Assembly: GCA_005885555.1 (NCBI GenBank)
Contig: VAWN01000036.1
Coordinates: 1 to 64,000, forward strand
DNA: 64,000 nt
Direction of reading: 5' to 3'
DNA from: Actinomycetota bacterium
GTDB lineage: Bacteria; Actinomycetota; Actinomycetes; Mycobacteriales; Micromonosporaceae
Below, piece after piece: positions 23,034-30,838 of this stretch. Below the pieces are notes generated by a model that searched no databases, was not told the DNA's origin, and saw nothing but the letters and a program-made list of their open reading frames with translations. Numbering within the stretch: position 1 is the first letter of the stretch; each line of letters starts with the position of its first letter. The position numbers and the translations under genes are program-made.

Positions 23034-24749
23034 TCACCGGCCGTCGGCGACCCGGACCCAGTGTGTCCCGGTCCGCTCCCGGTAGGCGTGCACCGCGTCG
23101 TCGACGGTCGGGAAGAAGTGTGCCGGGTCGATCGTCCGGGTCAGCTCGTACCGTTCGATCTTCGTCTGCACCGGGGTCTTCATCTCCGCGAACACCAGCG
23201 AGATCCCGGCGGCGTTGAGTTCCACGTCAAGGTCGGCGAGCATGTCCGCGGCGGTGGTGTCGACGTCGGTCATCGGCTCGGCCGCCACCACGATCCAGCG
23301 CGGCGGTGGATCGGTACGGGCCAGCGCGCGGATCTGGTCGCGGAACACCCGGGCGTTGGCGAAGATGAGCGGCGCGTCGAACCGGAACAGCACCAGCCCC
23401 GGCAGCTCCTGCGCCGGCCGGTGTACCCGCACGTCGTGGTACCCGGTGATGCCGTCCGGCCGGCCGAGCACCGTCTGGTACGGCCACCACGCCCGGCGGA
23501 ACACGTTGAGCACCGACAGCGCGACCGCGATCGCGATCCCGGGCAGCACGCCGAGCAGGGCGACGCCGAGGAACGCGGCGATCGACAGGCTGAACTCGGT
23601 GCGCCGCTGGTGCCACAGCCGGGTGGTACCCGCGAGGTCGGCCAGCGACAGGGACGCGGCGATGACGACCGCGCCGAGGGTGGGCTGCGGCAGGTCCTTG
23701 AGCAGCCCCGGTACCAGCACCAGCATCAGCGTGATGGTGACCGCGCCGACGACCCCGGTCAGCTGCGACCTGGCCCCGGCCTGTTCGGCGACGGCGGTGC
23801 GCGATCCGCTGGTGCTGACCGGGAACCCCTGGAAGAACGAGGCGGCGACGTTGGCCGCGCCGATGCCGACCATCTCCTGGTTGCCACGGACCTCCTGACC
23901 GGTACGCGCGGCGAACGCCGATGACGTGGAGATGGTGTCGGTCAACGCGACCAGCGTGATGCCCAGCGCGCCGCCGGCCAGCAGCCCGAGCTCGGACCAG
24001 GACGCGTGCGGCACGGCGAGCGACGGGAACCCGCGCGGCAGCGCGCCCACCAGCTTCACCCCGTGCGCCGCGAGGTCGAACAGCCACGTCGCGGCGATCG
24101 CGACGACGACGGCGACCAGTACCCCGGGCGCCTTCGGCAGCCACCGCTGCAGTACCAGGATCAGCGCGAGGCTGACCACGCCGATCGCGACGGCCGCGCC
24201 CACCGCCTCGCCCGCCGCGACGCCGTGCACGAACCCCTTCGCCTCGCCGATCAGGCCCTCGCCCTCGACCGAGAACCCGAACAGCTTCGGCAGCTGGCTG
24301 ACCAGGATGGTCAGCGCGAGCCCGTTCAGGTACCCGATCTGGGTGGGCTTGGACAGCAGGTCGGCGACGAACCCGAGCCGGGCGACGCCGGCCACCGCCA
24401 TCATGACGCCGACCAGTAACGCCAGCATCGACGCGAGGGCGACCGCCCGGCCCGGGTCGCCGCCGGAGGCGACCAGCGGCAGCACCACCGCCGCGATCAT
24501 CGGGCCGAGCGAGGAGTCCGGTCCGAGGACGAGGATCCGCGACGGCCCGAAGACCGCGTACCCGAGCAGGCAGAAGATGGACGTGTAGAGCCCGGTGATG
24601 GCGGGCAGGCCGGCCAGTTCCGCGTACGCCATGCCCTGCGGTACCAGCAGCGTGGTCAGCACCAGGCCGGCGACCACGTCGTGACGCAGCCAGCCCACCC
24701 GGTAGGTGGATACCGTGCGCAGGCCGGGTATCCAGTGGCCGACGCTCAC
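23034..24749 (-). CDS. SulP family anion transporter with STAS domain
   Basis: The 571-residue protein has a SulP/SLC26 membrane domain with the opening SulP signature (VPQGMAYAELAGLPAITGLYTSIF) near residues 35-60, the GPDSSLGPM segment, and multiple further helices. A C-terminal STAS domain follows (about 450-560; LVLFRFDAPLIFANARVFRDQI). SulP proteins carry sulfate, bicarbonate or related anions. GTG 24749 overlaps the stop of the broken ATPase gene (GTGA). In M. tuberculosis a SulP gene (Rv1739c) neighbours Rv1733c in a hypoxia-induced region, and an Rv1733c-like gene is also found here at 29943. The substrate is not predictable. Confidence 0.88.
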   Translation of the reverse strand: MSVGHWIPGLRTVSTYRVGWLRHDVVAGLVLTTLLVPQGMAYAELAGLPAITGLYTSIFCLLGYAVFGPSRILVLGPDSSLGPMIAAVVLPLVASGGDPGRAVALASMLALLVGVMMAVAGVARLGFVADLLSKPTQIGYLNGLALTILVSQLPKLFGFSVEGEGLIGEAKGFVHGVAAGEAVGAAVAIGVVSLALILVLQRWLPKAPGVLVAVVVAIAATWLFDLAAHGVKLVGALPRGFPSLAVPHASWSELGLLAGGALGITLVALTDTISTSSAFAARTGQEVRGNQEMVGIGAANVAASFFQGFPVSTSGSRTAVAEQAGARSQLTGVVGAVTITLMLVLVPGLLKDLPQPTLGAVVIAASLSLADLAGTTRLWHQRRTEFSLSIAAFLGVALLGVLPGIAIAVALSVLNVFRRAWWPYQTVLGRPDGITGYHDVRVHRPAQELPGLVLFRFDAPLIFANARVFRDQIRALARTDPPPRWIVVAAEPMTDVDTTAADMLADLDVELNAAGISLVFAEMKTPVQTKIERYELTRTIDPAHFFPTVDDAVHAYRERTGTHWVRVADGR

Positions 24750-25720
24750 CGGGCCCACCGGCGGGCCACGGACTTGCCGGCCTCCCAGAGGATCAGCAAC
24801 GCGACCGGCGGTACCAGCGCCCAGGCGAACTGTTGAAGGTTCAGCGGCACGGTGTCGAGCAGGCGACGCAGGACGTCCATCTGCGTGACGCACACCGCGA
24901 GCACGAACTCGATCAGCAGCGCCCAGTTCATCTGCTTGCTGTCGAACGTGTCGACGGTCAGGATCGTGCCGGTCTGGCTGCGGCACTCCAGCGCCGCGAC
25001 GGCGCCGCGCGCCCGGCCCAGGACGAACATGACGACCATCGTGAGCCCGGCGGCACCGGCGATCCACAGGGTGAGCCGGTTGAGCTCGCGGGTCAGCGGG
25101 GACTCCTCCCGGGCCGTCGTGGACAGCATCCCGGAGATCTTCCCCAGTTCGGTACCGGCGCCCGTGGCGGTGACGATGAGGGTACCGCTGCCGTGCGTGA
25201 CCGGGGTGTTCATGAACGCCATGTTGGTCTGTCACCGGGGTCTACGGCGCGGCCCGGCACCGTCTGCGTGCCCTTGGCCGCCGGGACGCTCTCCCCGGTC
25301 AGCGCCGACTCGTCGATCTGCAGCGCGCTCGCGGCGACGATGCGGCCGTCCGCGGGTATCTGGTCGCCGGCGGTGATGAGCACCACGTCGCCGACGACCA
25401 GTTCCTCGGCCGGTATCTGCGACTCGACGCCGTCGCGCCGTACCCGCGCCGTCGCCTTCATCATTGACTTGAGCGCGTTCATGGCGCTCTCCGCCCAGGA
25501 TGATCTGCATGTAGCTGCGGTACTCGTCGAGGAACCGCCGCCACGCGGGCTTGGGCTTCTCCTCCGGCAGCGCGTTGGGCCCGTTGGTACGCAACCGTTG
25601 CAGGGCCGTCGCCACCGGCAGCCCGGTGTCCGGGTCCACCTCGAACGCCGTCGCGACCGCCTCCGCGGGACGCGCGTACCAGGCTGCCTGAGCCGGTGCG
25701 ATCCCTGTCTGTACCGCCAT
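24746..25720 (-). pseudogene. Remnant of a second P-type cation ATPase
   Basis: From ATG 25720 the first frame encodes the cation-ATPase N-terminal domain (EVDPDTGLPVATALQRL, FLDEYRSYMQIIL). The frame is then lost near 25500, and the actuator domain resumes in another frame (ESAMNALKSMMK, PADGRIVAASALQIDESALTGES). Near 25225 the frame shifts again to MAFMNTPVTHGSGTLIVTATG and the M3 helix. This jumps directly from ARGAVAALECRSQTG to the C-terminal helices, so the phosphorylation and nucleotide domains are absent. At least two frameshifts and two deletions (an M1-M2 segment and the P/N domains) make it non-functional. The intact end keeps an overlap with the SulP start, so SulP may still depend on translation through it. 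Confidence 0.85.
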
Positions 25721-25724
25721 CTCC

Positions 25725-27125
25725 TCATGCCTTTCCGACGGATGCCCGGACACCTCCCCGGCCGATGAGGGTGACGCCGATCTCGAAGGCGGCCAGGACG
25801 ATGAGGATGACCAGCAGTGCGGTCCACGACGACAGGATCAGTGCCAGCACGGCGGCCACCACGAGCCCGCCGATGCGCAGCGCGTCCAGGTGCCGCTCGG
25901 TCAACGCGGGTCCGCGCGACGCCACGGCGCGGTACCCCTGGCGGGTCCACCGCCCGGCGGCGCGTGCCCAGAGCACCACGTGCTGGCGCAACCAGACCGG
26001 TATCCGGCCAGGGCCGACCAGGTAGGCGATGAGCGCCAGCAGCACACCGAGCCAGATGAGCTGTACCCCGCGGGTGCGCAGCACGCCGGTCACGATGGAG
26101 ATGGCGGCCGCGGCGCCGTCGCGGTACACCCCTTCGGGTATCTGTTGCAGGACCTGACCGCGGACCGCGCGCAGCGTCGCGGTGACCGCGACCGCGGCGA
26201 CGACCAGCCACAGGCCCAGTTGCAGCACGGTGCGCCGGCGTCGTGGCGAGATGAGCAGCGCCAGGACGAGCAGCAGCAGCGTACCGGCGACGAGGGCGAT
26301 CAGGCCGCGCTTGAACGTGACCACGGTCTGCTGCACCACCTTCAGCTTGCCCGCGTCGTAGATGGTGAACTGCGCGAAGTTGGCCGGCAGCGACACGCCC
26401 AGCGCGTCCTCCACGCGGCTACGCAGGTTCGGCGGGATCTCCCCGCTGCTGATGTCCGGCAACGTGAGCTTCTTGCCGAACAGCGTCGGCAGCTGGTCGC
26501 TGAGCAGCTGCAGCACCTGGTTGATCAGTGGCAACAGGTCGATCCGGACGTTGTCCGCCTGCGCCTGCACCACGGTGCTGGTGCCGTTGATGATGGCCAT
26601 CGCCTGCTCGTGGGCGCGCCGGTTCAGCTCGATCCAGACCGGCTGGAACCGGTCGCTCTGCAGTACCCGGTTGACCGTCTTCTCGATCGCGTCGTGCAAC
26701 TGGCCGACGAGCGGCCCGACGATGAAGTCGGCCCGGGGAGGCAGTGCGTCGCGCAGCCGCTGGTCCACGTCGAGGCTGCCGAACAGCTGATCGGTGGTGT
26801 ACTGCGAGATCGCGGTCGCGACCGCCGGGTCCTTGGGTAGCGGCGCCACCGTGCTGACCCAGCGGTTGGTGTTGAGTGTGGTCGTCGCGCCCCACAGTCC
26901 GATCACGCTCGCCACGAGGGCCAGCGCGGTCACCGCGATCAGTACCGCGGCGGTGACCCGGCGGAACGCCAGCAACGCGAACGCCCGCTGGCCGCGGTTG
27001 TCCAGCTTCGCGCGCAACTGCGTCACCTCGTCCCGCAGGGCGGCCACGTCCTCGGTGCTGGTTTCGTTGGTTTCTGCCGTGCCCGCCGCCGGGGTGGGCG
27101 GCGGGCCGGCGGATGACGTGGTCAT
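25725..27125 (-). CDS. Large membrane protein with coiled-coil N-terminus
   Basis: The 466-residue protein has a cytoplasmic Thr/Pro-rich and coiled-coil N-terminus (TSTEDVAALRDEVTQLRAKLDNR), a first helix (VTAAVLIAVTALALVASVIGLWG), a large extracytoplasmic helical domain (about 80-270), and a cluster of four to five C-terminal helices from about 275. The extracytoplasmic part includes NTNRWVSTVAPL and DQLFGSLDVDQRLRDALPPRADF. This layout is seen in uncharacterised actinobacterial integral membrane proteins. It ends five bases before the ATPase remnant and follows a DUF7144 gene, so it sits in a leftward operon driven from the 28.1 kb palindrome. The role is unknown. Confidence 0.75.
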   Translation of the reverse strand: MTTSSAGPPPTPAAGTAETNETSTEDVAALRDEVTQLRAKLDNRGQRAFALLAFRRVTAAVLIAVTALALVASVIGLWGATTTLNTNRWVSTVAPLPKDPAVATAISQYTTDQLFGSLDVDQRLRDALPPRADFIVGPLVGQLHDAIEKTVNRVLQSDRFQPVWIELNRRAHEQAMAIINGTSTVVQAQADNVRIDLLPLINQVLQLLSDQLPTLFGKKLTLPDISSGEIPPNLRSRVEDALGVSLPANFAQFTIYDAGKLKVVQQTVVTFKRGLIALVAGTLLLLVLALLISPRRRRTVLQLGLWLVVAAVAVTATLRAVRGQVLQQIPEGVYRDGAAAAISIVTGVLRTRGVQLIWLGVLLALIAYLVGPGRIPVWLRQHVVLWARAAGRWTRQGYRAVASRGPALTERHLDALRIGGLVVAAVLALILSSWTALLVILIVLAAFEIGVTLIGRGGVRASVGKA

Positions 27126-27128
27126 GAG

Positions 27129-27569
27129 CTACTGCCGCAGTACCTTGGCCTCGCGCCCGTGCACGATGAGCGCGTAGATGACGATGACGTCGAGGGAGAT
27201 GACCAGTACCACCCAGATCGGGTACGCCGCGATGAAGCCCAGGTTCACCACCGCGTTGAGCGCCGCGAGGACCACGCCGGTGACGCGCGCCCAGGTCTGG
27301 CCGACCGCCACCCCGTACCCGACGACGACCAGTACCGCGCCGAAGATGAGCAGCGTCCAGCCCCACGTGGTGTAGTCGACCTTGAGCACCAGACCGGACG
27401 GGCGCACCTGGTAGTAGTCGTCCTTGAACAGCGCGACGAGTCCCTCGATGATGTTGATGAACCCCGCGGTGAACATGATGACGGCGGCGAAGAGCACCCA
27501 GCCGACCCAGCCGGTCACGCGTTGGGTACCACCGCCCGAGGTTCGATGGGTCTGCGCCATGGCAGTCAC
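27129..27569 (-). CDS. DUF7144 family four-helix membrane protein, second copy
   Basis: This 146-residue paralogue of the proteins at 22565 and 29434 keeps the family marks TGWVGWVLFAAVIMF, VDYTTWGWTLLIFG, VGQTWARVTGV, AAYP and LIVHGREAK. GTG 27569 (two bases after AAAGG) is listed; ATG 27560 is equally possible. It stands four bases upstream of the coiled-coil membrane protein gene and 43 bp downstream of the DUF6069 gene on the same strand. Confidence 0.8.
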   Translation of the reverse strand: MTAMAQTHRTSGGGTQRVTGWVGWVLFAAVIMFTAGFINIIEGLVALFKDDYYQVRPSGLVLKVDYTTWGWTLLIFGAVLVVVGYGVAVGQTWARVTGVVLAALNAVVNLGFIAAYPIWVVLVISLDVIVIYALIVHGREAKVLRQ

Positions 27570-27612
27570 AGCCTTTCGTATTGCAGCCTTTCGTGGACTG
27601 AGGTATGCCGGC

Positions 27613-28095
27613 TCACCGGTACCCCGGCGACGGTCGCCGCGCGGCCGAGATCACCGCGCTGCGCGCCGACCCGGCGACCAGCGAGCCGATGGCGATGCCC
27701 AGGATGAGGTTGAGTACCGCGGTGGCCACCTTCGATGCGGTGCTCTCGTTCGTGGTGAACGGCGCGAGCACCATGCCGGCGGTTACCAGCGTGACGACCC
27801 AGCCGAAGAACCGCATCGGTCGGGGCGTGAACAGCAGCAGCACGTGGATCAGCCCGGTCGCGGCGAGCGCGGCGACGGCGGCGCCCAGGGCGTACCAGCC
27901 GGTGCTCGCGTCGCCCCAGACGCCTTTGCCCTTCGGCGCGAGTACCGGCACGTCCAGCAGGCCCCGGGCGAGCAGGATGCCGACCACGGTGATCAGTGCC
28001 GCGACAAGAGCGGTGGCCGCCCCACCGGTCCACAGCTTCGCGGCGTCCACGGTCGGCCGGTGCGGCTCGATCTCCGATTCGTATGCCCCGGTCAT
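27613..28095 (-). CDS. DUF6069 family four-helix membrane protein
   Basis: The 160-residue protein has a short acidic N-terminus and four helices (LWTGGAATALVAALITVVGILLARGLL; LGAAVAALAATGLIHVLLLF; FFGWVVTLVTAGMVLAPF; VATAVLNLILGIAIGSLVAG). The TPRPMRFFGWVVTLVT segment and the final NLILG-x-x-IGSL are characteristic of DUF6069. It begins at ATG 28095 with a perfect island palindrome 36 bp upstream, making it the probable first gene of the leftward operon 28095 to about 23034. Confidence 0.75.
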   Translation of the reverse strand: MTGAYESEIEPHRPTVDAAKLWTGGAATALVAALITVVGILLARGLLDVPVLAPKGKGVWGDASTGWYALGAAVAALAATGLIHVLLLFTPRPMRFFGWVVTLVTAGMVLAPFTTNESTASKVATAVLNLILGIAIGSLVAGSARSAVISAARRPSPGYR

Positions 28096-28131
28096 GCGCT
28101 CGACGGTTGCTGACGTCCCGGGCCGCCGTAC

Positions 28132-28148
28132 TCATCCCCCGGGGATGA
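28132..28148. promoter_or_regulatory. Island palindrome in the 28.1-28.25 kb divergent region
   Basis: TCATCCCCCGGGGATGA is fully palindromic even through the spacer, and lies 36 bp before ATG 28095. A much weaker look-alike (TCACCCCGCGCAGATGG, 28181-28197) lies 58 bp before GTG 28256 on the other side. Confidence 0.62.
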
Positions 28149-28255
28149 ACACGCCGGACGGGGCCGGGCCGGCGCCGAAATCACCCCGCGCAGATGGTCG
28201 GTACCGGCGCCGGTGAGGGCAGATTCAAGGGGAATGCGTAGGCATCACAAGGACG

Positions 28256-28744
28256 GTGGTACCGGTGAAACAGCAGGAACAGGAACTTGCGCCGATGGCG
28301 GCGCTCGCCGGGGCGCTCGCGGCGGCGACCGAGGCCGGCCGCTACGCCGGCGGTGGGGTGCGCACGGTCGGGCAGCGGGTCGGCCGGAGCCGGTTCGGCC
28401 GCGGCGCCCGCCAGGCCGCCGCGGAGTCGCAGCGTCGTGCGTTTCTCGCCTACCAGGCGCTGCGCGGGATGGAGTTTCCGGTCCAGCCGCCGCCCCGGCG
28501 GCGCCCGGTGGTGTACGTCGTCATGGGGGTGGCGGCCGGCACCGCGGGCGCGTTCATGGCCGAGGTGCTGCGCCGGGCGGCGGTGAACAACGCTGATGGC
28601 GAGGGCCTCACGGGCCACGTCCGGGGCCTCGCGAACGCCACGCGGCGGGCCGCCACGCAGGCGGTACCGCGCCGGCGGGCGGCCCCGTCGCAGGCGCCGG
28701 AGGACGCCGCGGTGACCGATCCGACGGTATCGCCGAGGGCCTGA
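28256..28744 (+). CDS. Uncharacterised single-helix membrane protein
   Basis: The 162-residue protein has a helical Ala/Gly/Arg-rich N-terminal part (PMAALAGALAAATEAGRYAGGGVRTVG, then an RFGRGARQAAAESQRRAFLAYQAL helix), a Pro/Arg segment, one transmembrane helix (VVYVVMGVAAGTAGAFMAEVL, about 80-100), and a basic Ala-rich tail. Starts at GTG 28256 and GTG 28265 are both possible relative to AAGGA at 28249. No family was recognised. It precedes the DUF1269 gene by 110 bp. That gap holds two GGATGA half-sites (28764, 28824) but no full palindrome. Confidence 0.6.
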   Translation: MVPVKQQEQELAPMAALAGALAAATEAGRYAGGGVRTVGQRVGRSRFGRGARQAAAESQRRAFLAYQALRGMEFPVQPPPRRRPVVYVVMGVAAGTAGAFMAEVLRRAAVNNADGEGLTGHVRGLANATRRAATQAVPRRRAAPSQAPEDAAVTDPTVSPRA

Positions 28745-28854
28745 CCGCAATCGCACTCGCGCAGGATGAGGCGCGGCGGCCGCGGTCCGGAATCCTTTTC
28801 GTGGAGGCAGAAACGCGGCCGCCGGATGAGTAGGCGAAGGGATGTGCATTCGCT

Positions 28855-29361
28855 ATGACCACACTGGTCGCCATTGGATACCAGGATGAGACGACGGCGG
28901 CGGCGGCGGCGGAAGAGGCACGACGACTGGCCAAGGACCTGATCATCGAGCCCGACGCGATCGCGGTCATCATCCGCGACAAGGAGGGCAAGTTCCACGT
29001 GACCACCAGCCACCACGCGGTGGCCGGGGGAGCCACCTGGGGCATGTTCTGGGGCCTGCTGTTCGGCATCCTCTTCTTCGTACCGTTCCTCGGCATGGCG
29101 GTGGGGGCCGGCCTGGGTGCCCTGATGGGGAAGGTGGCCAAGGGCACCATCAACAAGGAGTTCGAGGAACGGGTCCGCGAGCTGCTGCAGCCGGGTACCT
29201 CGGCGCTGTTCCTCGTCGTCGAGCGGGTCACCCCGGACAAGGCTGTGGAGGCGCTGAGCCGGTACGGCGGCACCGTGCTCAAGTCCTCGCTGTCCAAGGA
29301 GGCCGAGGCCGAACTGCAGGACGCGCTGCACGGCGCAGACACGAGCGCTGAAGTCTCCTAG
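28855..29361 (+). CDS. DUF1269 family protein
   Basis: The 168-residue protein has the DUF1269 plan: an N-terminal ferredoxin-like half (TLVAIGYQDETTAAAAAEEARRL; IAVIIRDKEGKFHVTTSHHAVAGG), a central double-glycine hydrophobic hairpin (WGMFWGLLFGILFFVPFLGMAVGAGLGALMG), and a second alpha/beta half (GTSALFLVVERVTPDKAVEAL, GGTVLKSSLS). The central hairpin probably inserts into the membrane. The family is frequent in hypoxia and stress clusters and has no known activity. It is followed by a perfect GC-rich palindrome that probably terminates transcription. Confidence 0.85.
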   Translation: MTTLVAIGYQDETTAAAAAEEARRLAKDLIIEPDAIAVIIRDKEGKFHVTTSHHAVAGGATWGMFWGLLFGILFFVPFLGMAVGAGLGALMGKVAKGTINKEFEERVRELLQPGTSALFLVVERVTPDKAVEALSRYGGTVLKSSLSKEAEAELQDALHGADTSAEVS

Positions 29362-29370
29362 GTGACCGCG

Positions 29371-29396
29371 GCCGCCCCACCCGCGGGTGGGGCGGC
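29371..29396. terminator. 26-bp perfect GC palindrome after the DUF1269 gene
   Basis: The 26 bases are perfectly self-complementary (GCCGCCCCACCC and its complement around GC), starting 10 bp after the TAG at 29361. Such an arm pair would form a very stable RNA hairpin. No U-tract follows, as is usual in actinomycetes. It lies between two genes in the same direction, separating the DUF1269 and DUF7144 units. Confidence 0.65.
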
Positions 29397-29433
29397 ACGG
29401 TACCCGATGGCCTTGATTCGGAGGGAGTGCACA

Positions 29434-29907
29434 ATGTGGAGGGAACCGGGGCTGTCGGCCGCCGAGATGGGCAGAACGCAGTTCGAGACCGACCCGGTCA
29501 TCGAACGTAACGAACCCACCGGCTGGGTCGGCTGGCTGCTCTTCGCCGGCGTCATGCTGCTCGTCCTGGGCGCCTTCCAGGCGATCCTCGGACTGGTGGC
29601 GCTGTTCAACGACGGCTTCTTCGTGGCGCACCGCGGCGGGCAGCTGCTGGTCCGCGACTACACCACCTGGGGGTGGATCCATCTGGGGCTCGCGGCACTG
29701 GCCACGCTGACCGGGATCGGCCTGCTGTTCGGCCAGACGTGGGCGCGCGTCATCGCGGTCATCCTGTGCGTCGTCAACGTGCTCGCCAGCCTCGTGTTCG
29801 CCGGCGCCTACCCGTTCTGGGCCGTGCTGCTGATCGCCTTCAGCGTCATCACCGCCTACGCGATCATCGCGCACGGCCGTGAGGTCGCGGAGGCGTATGA
29901 CATCTAG
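29434..29907 (+). CDS. DUF7144 family four-helix membrane protein, third copy
   Basis: This 157-residue paralogue has a longer N-terminus and the family marks TGWVGWLLFAGVMLL, VRDYTTWGWIHLG, FGQTWARVIAV, GAYP and IIAHGREVAE. ATG 29434 follows a good CGGAGGGAG site. It is separated from the DUF1269 gene by the stem-loop at 29371 and is followed at 35 bp by the Rv1733c-like gene. Confidence 0.82.
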   Translation: MWREPGLSAAEMGRTQFETDPVIERNEPTGWVGWLLFAGVMLLVLGAFQAILGLVALFNDGFFVAHRGGQLLVRDYTTWGWIHLGLAALATLTGIGLLFGQTWARVIAVILCVVNVLASLVFAGAYPFWAVLLIAFSVITAYAIIAHGREVAEAYDI

Positions 29908-29942
29908 CGGCTCGGCTTCCGCGCCGCGGCGGGGAGGTACCG

Positions 29943-30536
29943 ATGAAGGCGAGCCGGCTGGCGCGCATGCTGGGCATGGACCGCAACCCGCTGCGTCGCG
30001 GTACGGACCGGGTGGAGTCGTGGCTGACTCTGGTGGTGACCCTGGCACTGCTCGTCGGCGGCCCGCTCGTGGTCTGGCAGGCCGGTGCCGCGGCGTACCG
30101 TGGTGCGGCGGCGGCCGCCGCGCGCGACCAGCAGAGCCAGCACCGGTACCAGATCACCGCCGTCCTGCGGGACGACGCGTCGAAGTACGTCATCACCAAC
30201 GGCGACCAGTCCACGCAACAGGGACCGGTACCGGCCCGGTGGACCGCGCCGGACGGCACCACCCATGACGGAGCGGTCGTACCGCCGTCGGCCGGCGACC
30301 GCTCCGGGGACCCCGTGACCATCTCGACCGACCGCCAAGGCAACCTCACCCAGCCGCCGCCGCCCGCCGACCCGATGTCGGCGGCGCTGGGTACCGGGGT
30401 CACCGTCGGGGTCGGGTTCCTCGTCGGCACGGTCGCCGTCGTGATCGTCACCCGCTGGCTGTTGAACCGGCGCCGGATGGCCAAGTGGCAGCTGGAGTGG
30501 CTGCTTGTCGAACGGCGCTGGACCGGTCGCCGCTAG
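29943..30536 (+). CDS. Rv1733c-like membrane protein
   Basis: The 197-residue protein has the Rv1733c layout. A basic N-terminus includes NPLRRGTDRVESW and is followed by a first helix (LTLVVTLALLVGGPLVVWQAG). Next comes an extracytoplasmic domain with RYQITAVLRDDA and a Pro-rich VPARWTAPDGTTHDG portion, and then a second helix (GTGVTVGVGFLVGTVAVVIVTRW) and an R/W-rich tail (WQLEWLLVERRWTGRR). In M. tuberculosis the family member is a DosR-regulated latency antigen. The start has a GGGGAGG site. Its presence with SulP, DUF1269 and P-type ATPase genes supports a low-oxygen role for the island. Confidence 0.85.
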   Translation: MKASRLARMLGMDRNPLRRGTDRVESWLTLVVTLALLVGGPLVVWQAGAAAYRGAAAAAARDQQSQHRYQITAVLRDDASKYVITNGDQSTQQGPVPARWTAPDGTTHDGAVVPPSAGDRSGDPVTISTDRQGNLTQPPPPADPMSAALGTGVTVGVGFLVGTVAVVIVTRWLLNRRRMAKWQLEWLLVERRWTGRR

Positions 30537-30551
30537 CGCGCGGAGGTGGGC

Positions 30552-30829
30552 GTGCCACGGAGATACCTGACGATGCGGCAGGCGGCGTTCATCGGCGTCG
30601 GTGCGATGGTGGGCGCCGGGATCTTCGCGCGGTCGCCCTGCTCATCTTCATGCTGGTGACCGCGGCGCACTTGCGGGTACGCGGGGAGACCGGCGCCAAC
30701 ACCGCGATGCTGGTGCTCGCGATCGGTACCGCCGGCGTGGTCCTGCTGGCGATCATCGCGGTCAGCGCCGCCCTCGACTACGGCTGGAAGCAGCGCCGGG
30801 GCGGCCGGGTCGAGTCGCCGGCCAGCTGA
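30552..30829 (+). pseudogene. Remnant of an APC-family amino-acid permease
   Basis: GTG 30552, behind GGAGG, encodes a typical APC start (TMRQAAFIGVGAMVGAGIF) that is cut after GAGIFA and reaches a stop in the first frame near 30659. From about 30635 another frame gives the far end of the same family (ALLIFMLVTAAHLRVRGETGA followed by two helices and a basic tail) up to the stop at 30829. Some 300 internal residues are missing. It is a short deletion product of a former permease. Confidence 0.82.
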
Positions 30830-30838
30830 CCGCGCCGG

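Noticed and set aside
28753-28829. GGATGA half-sites before the DUF1269 gene as full operators
   Set aside because: The left arms at the required spacing do not match (GCACTC and ACGCGG), so only half-sites are supported.
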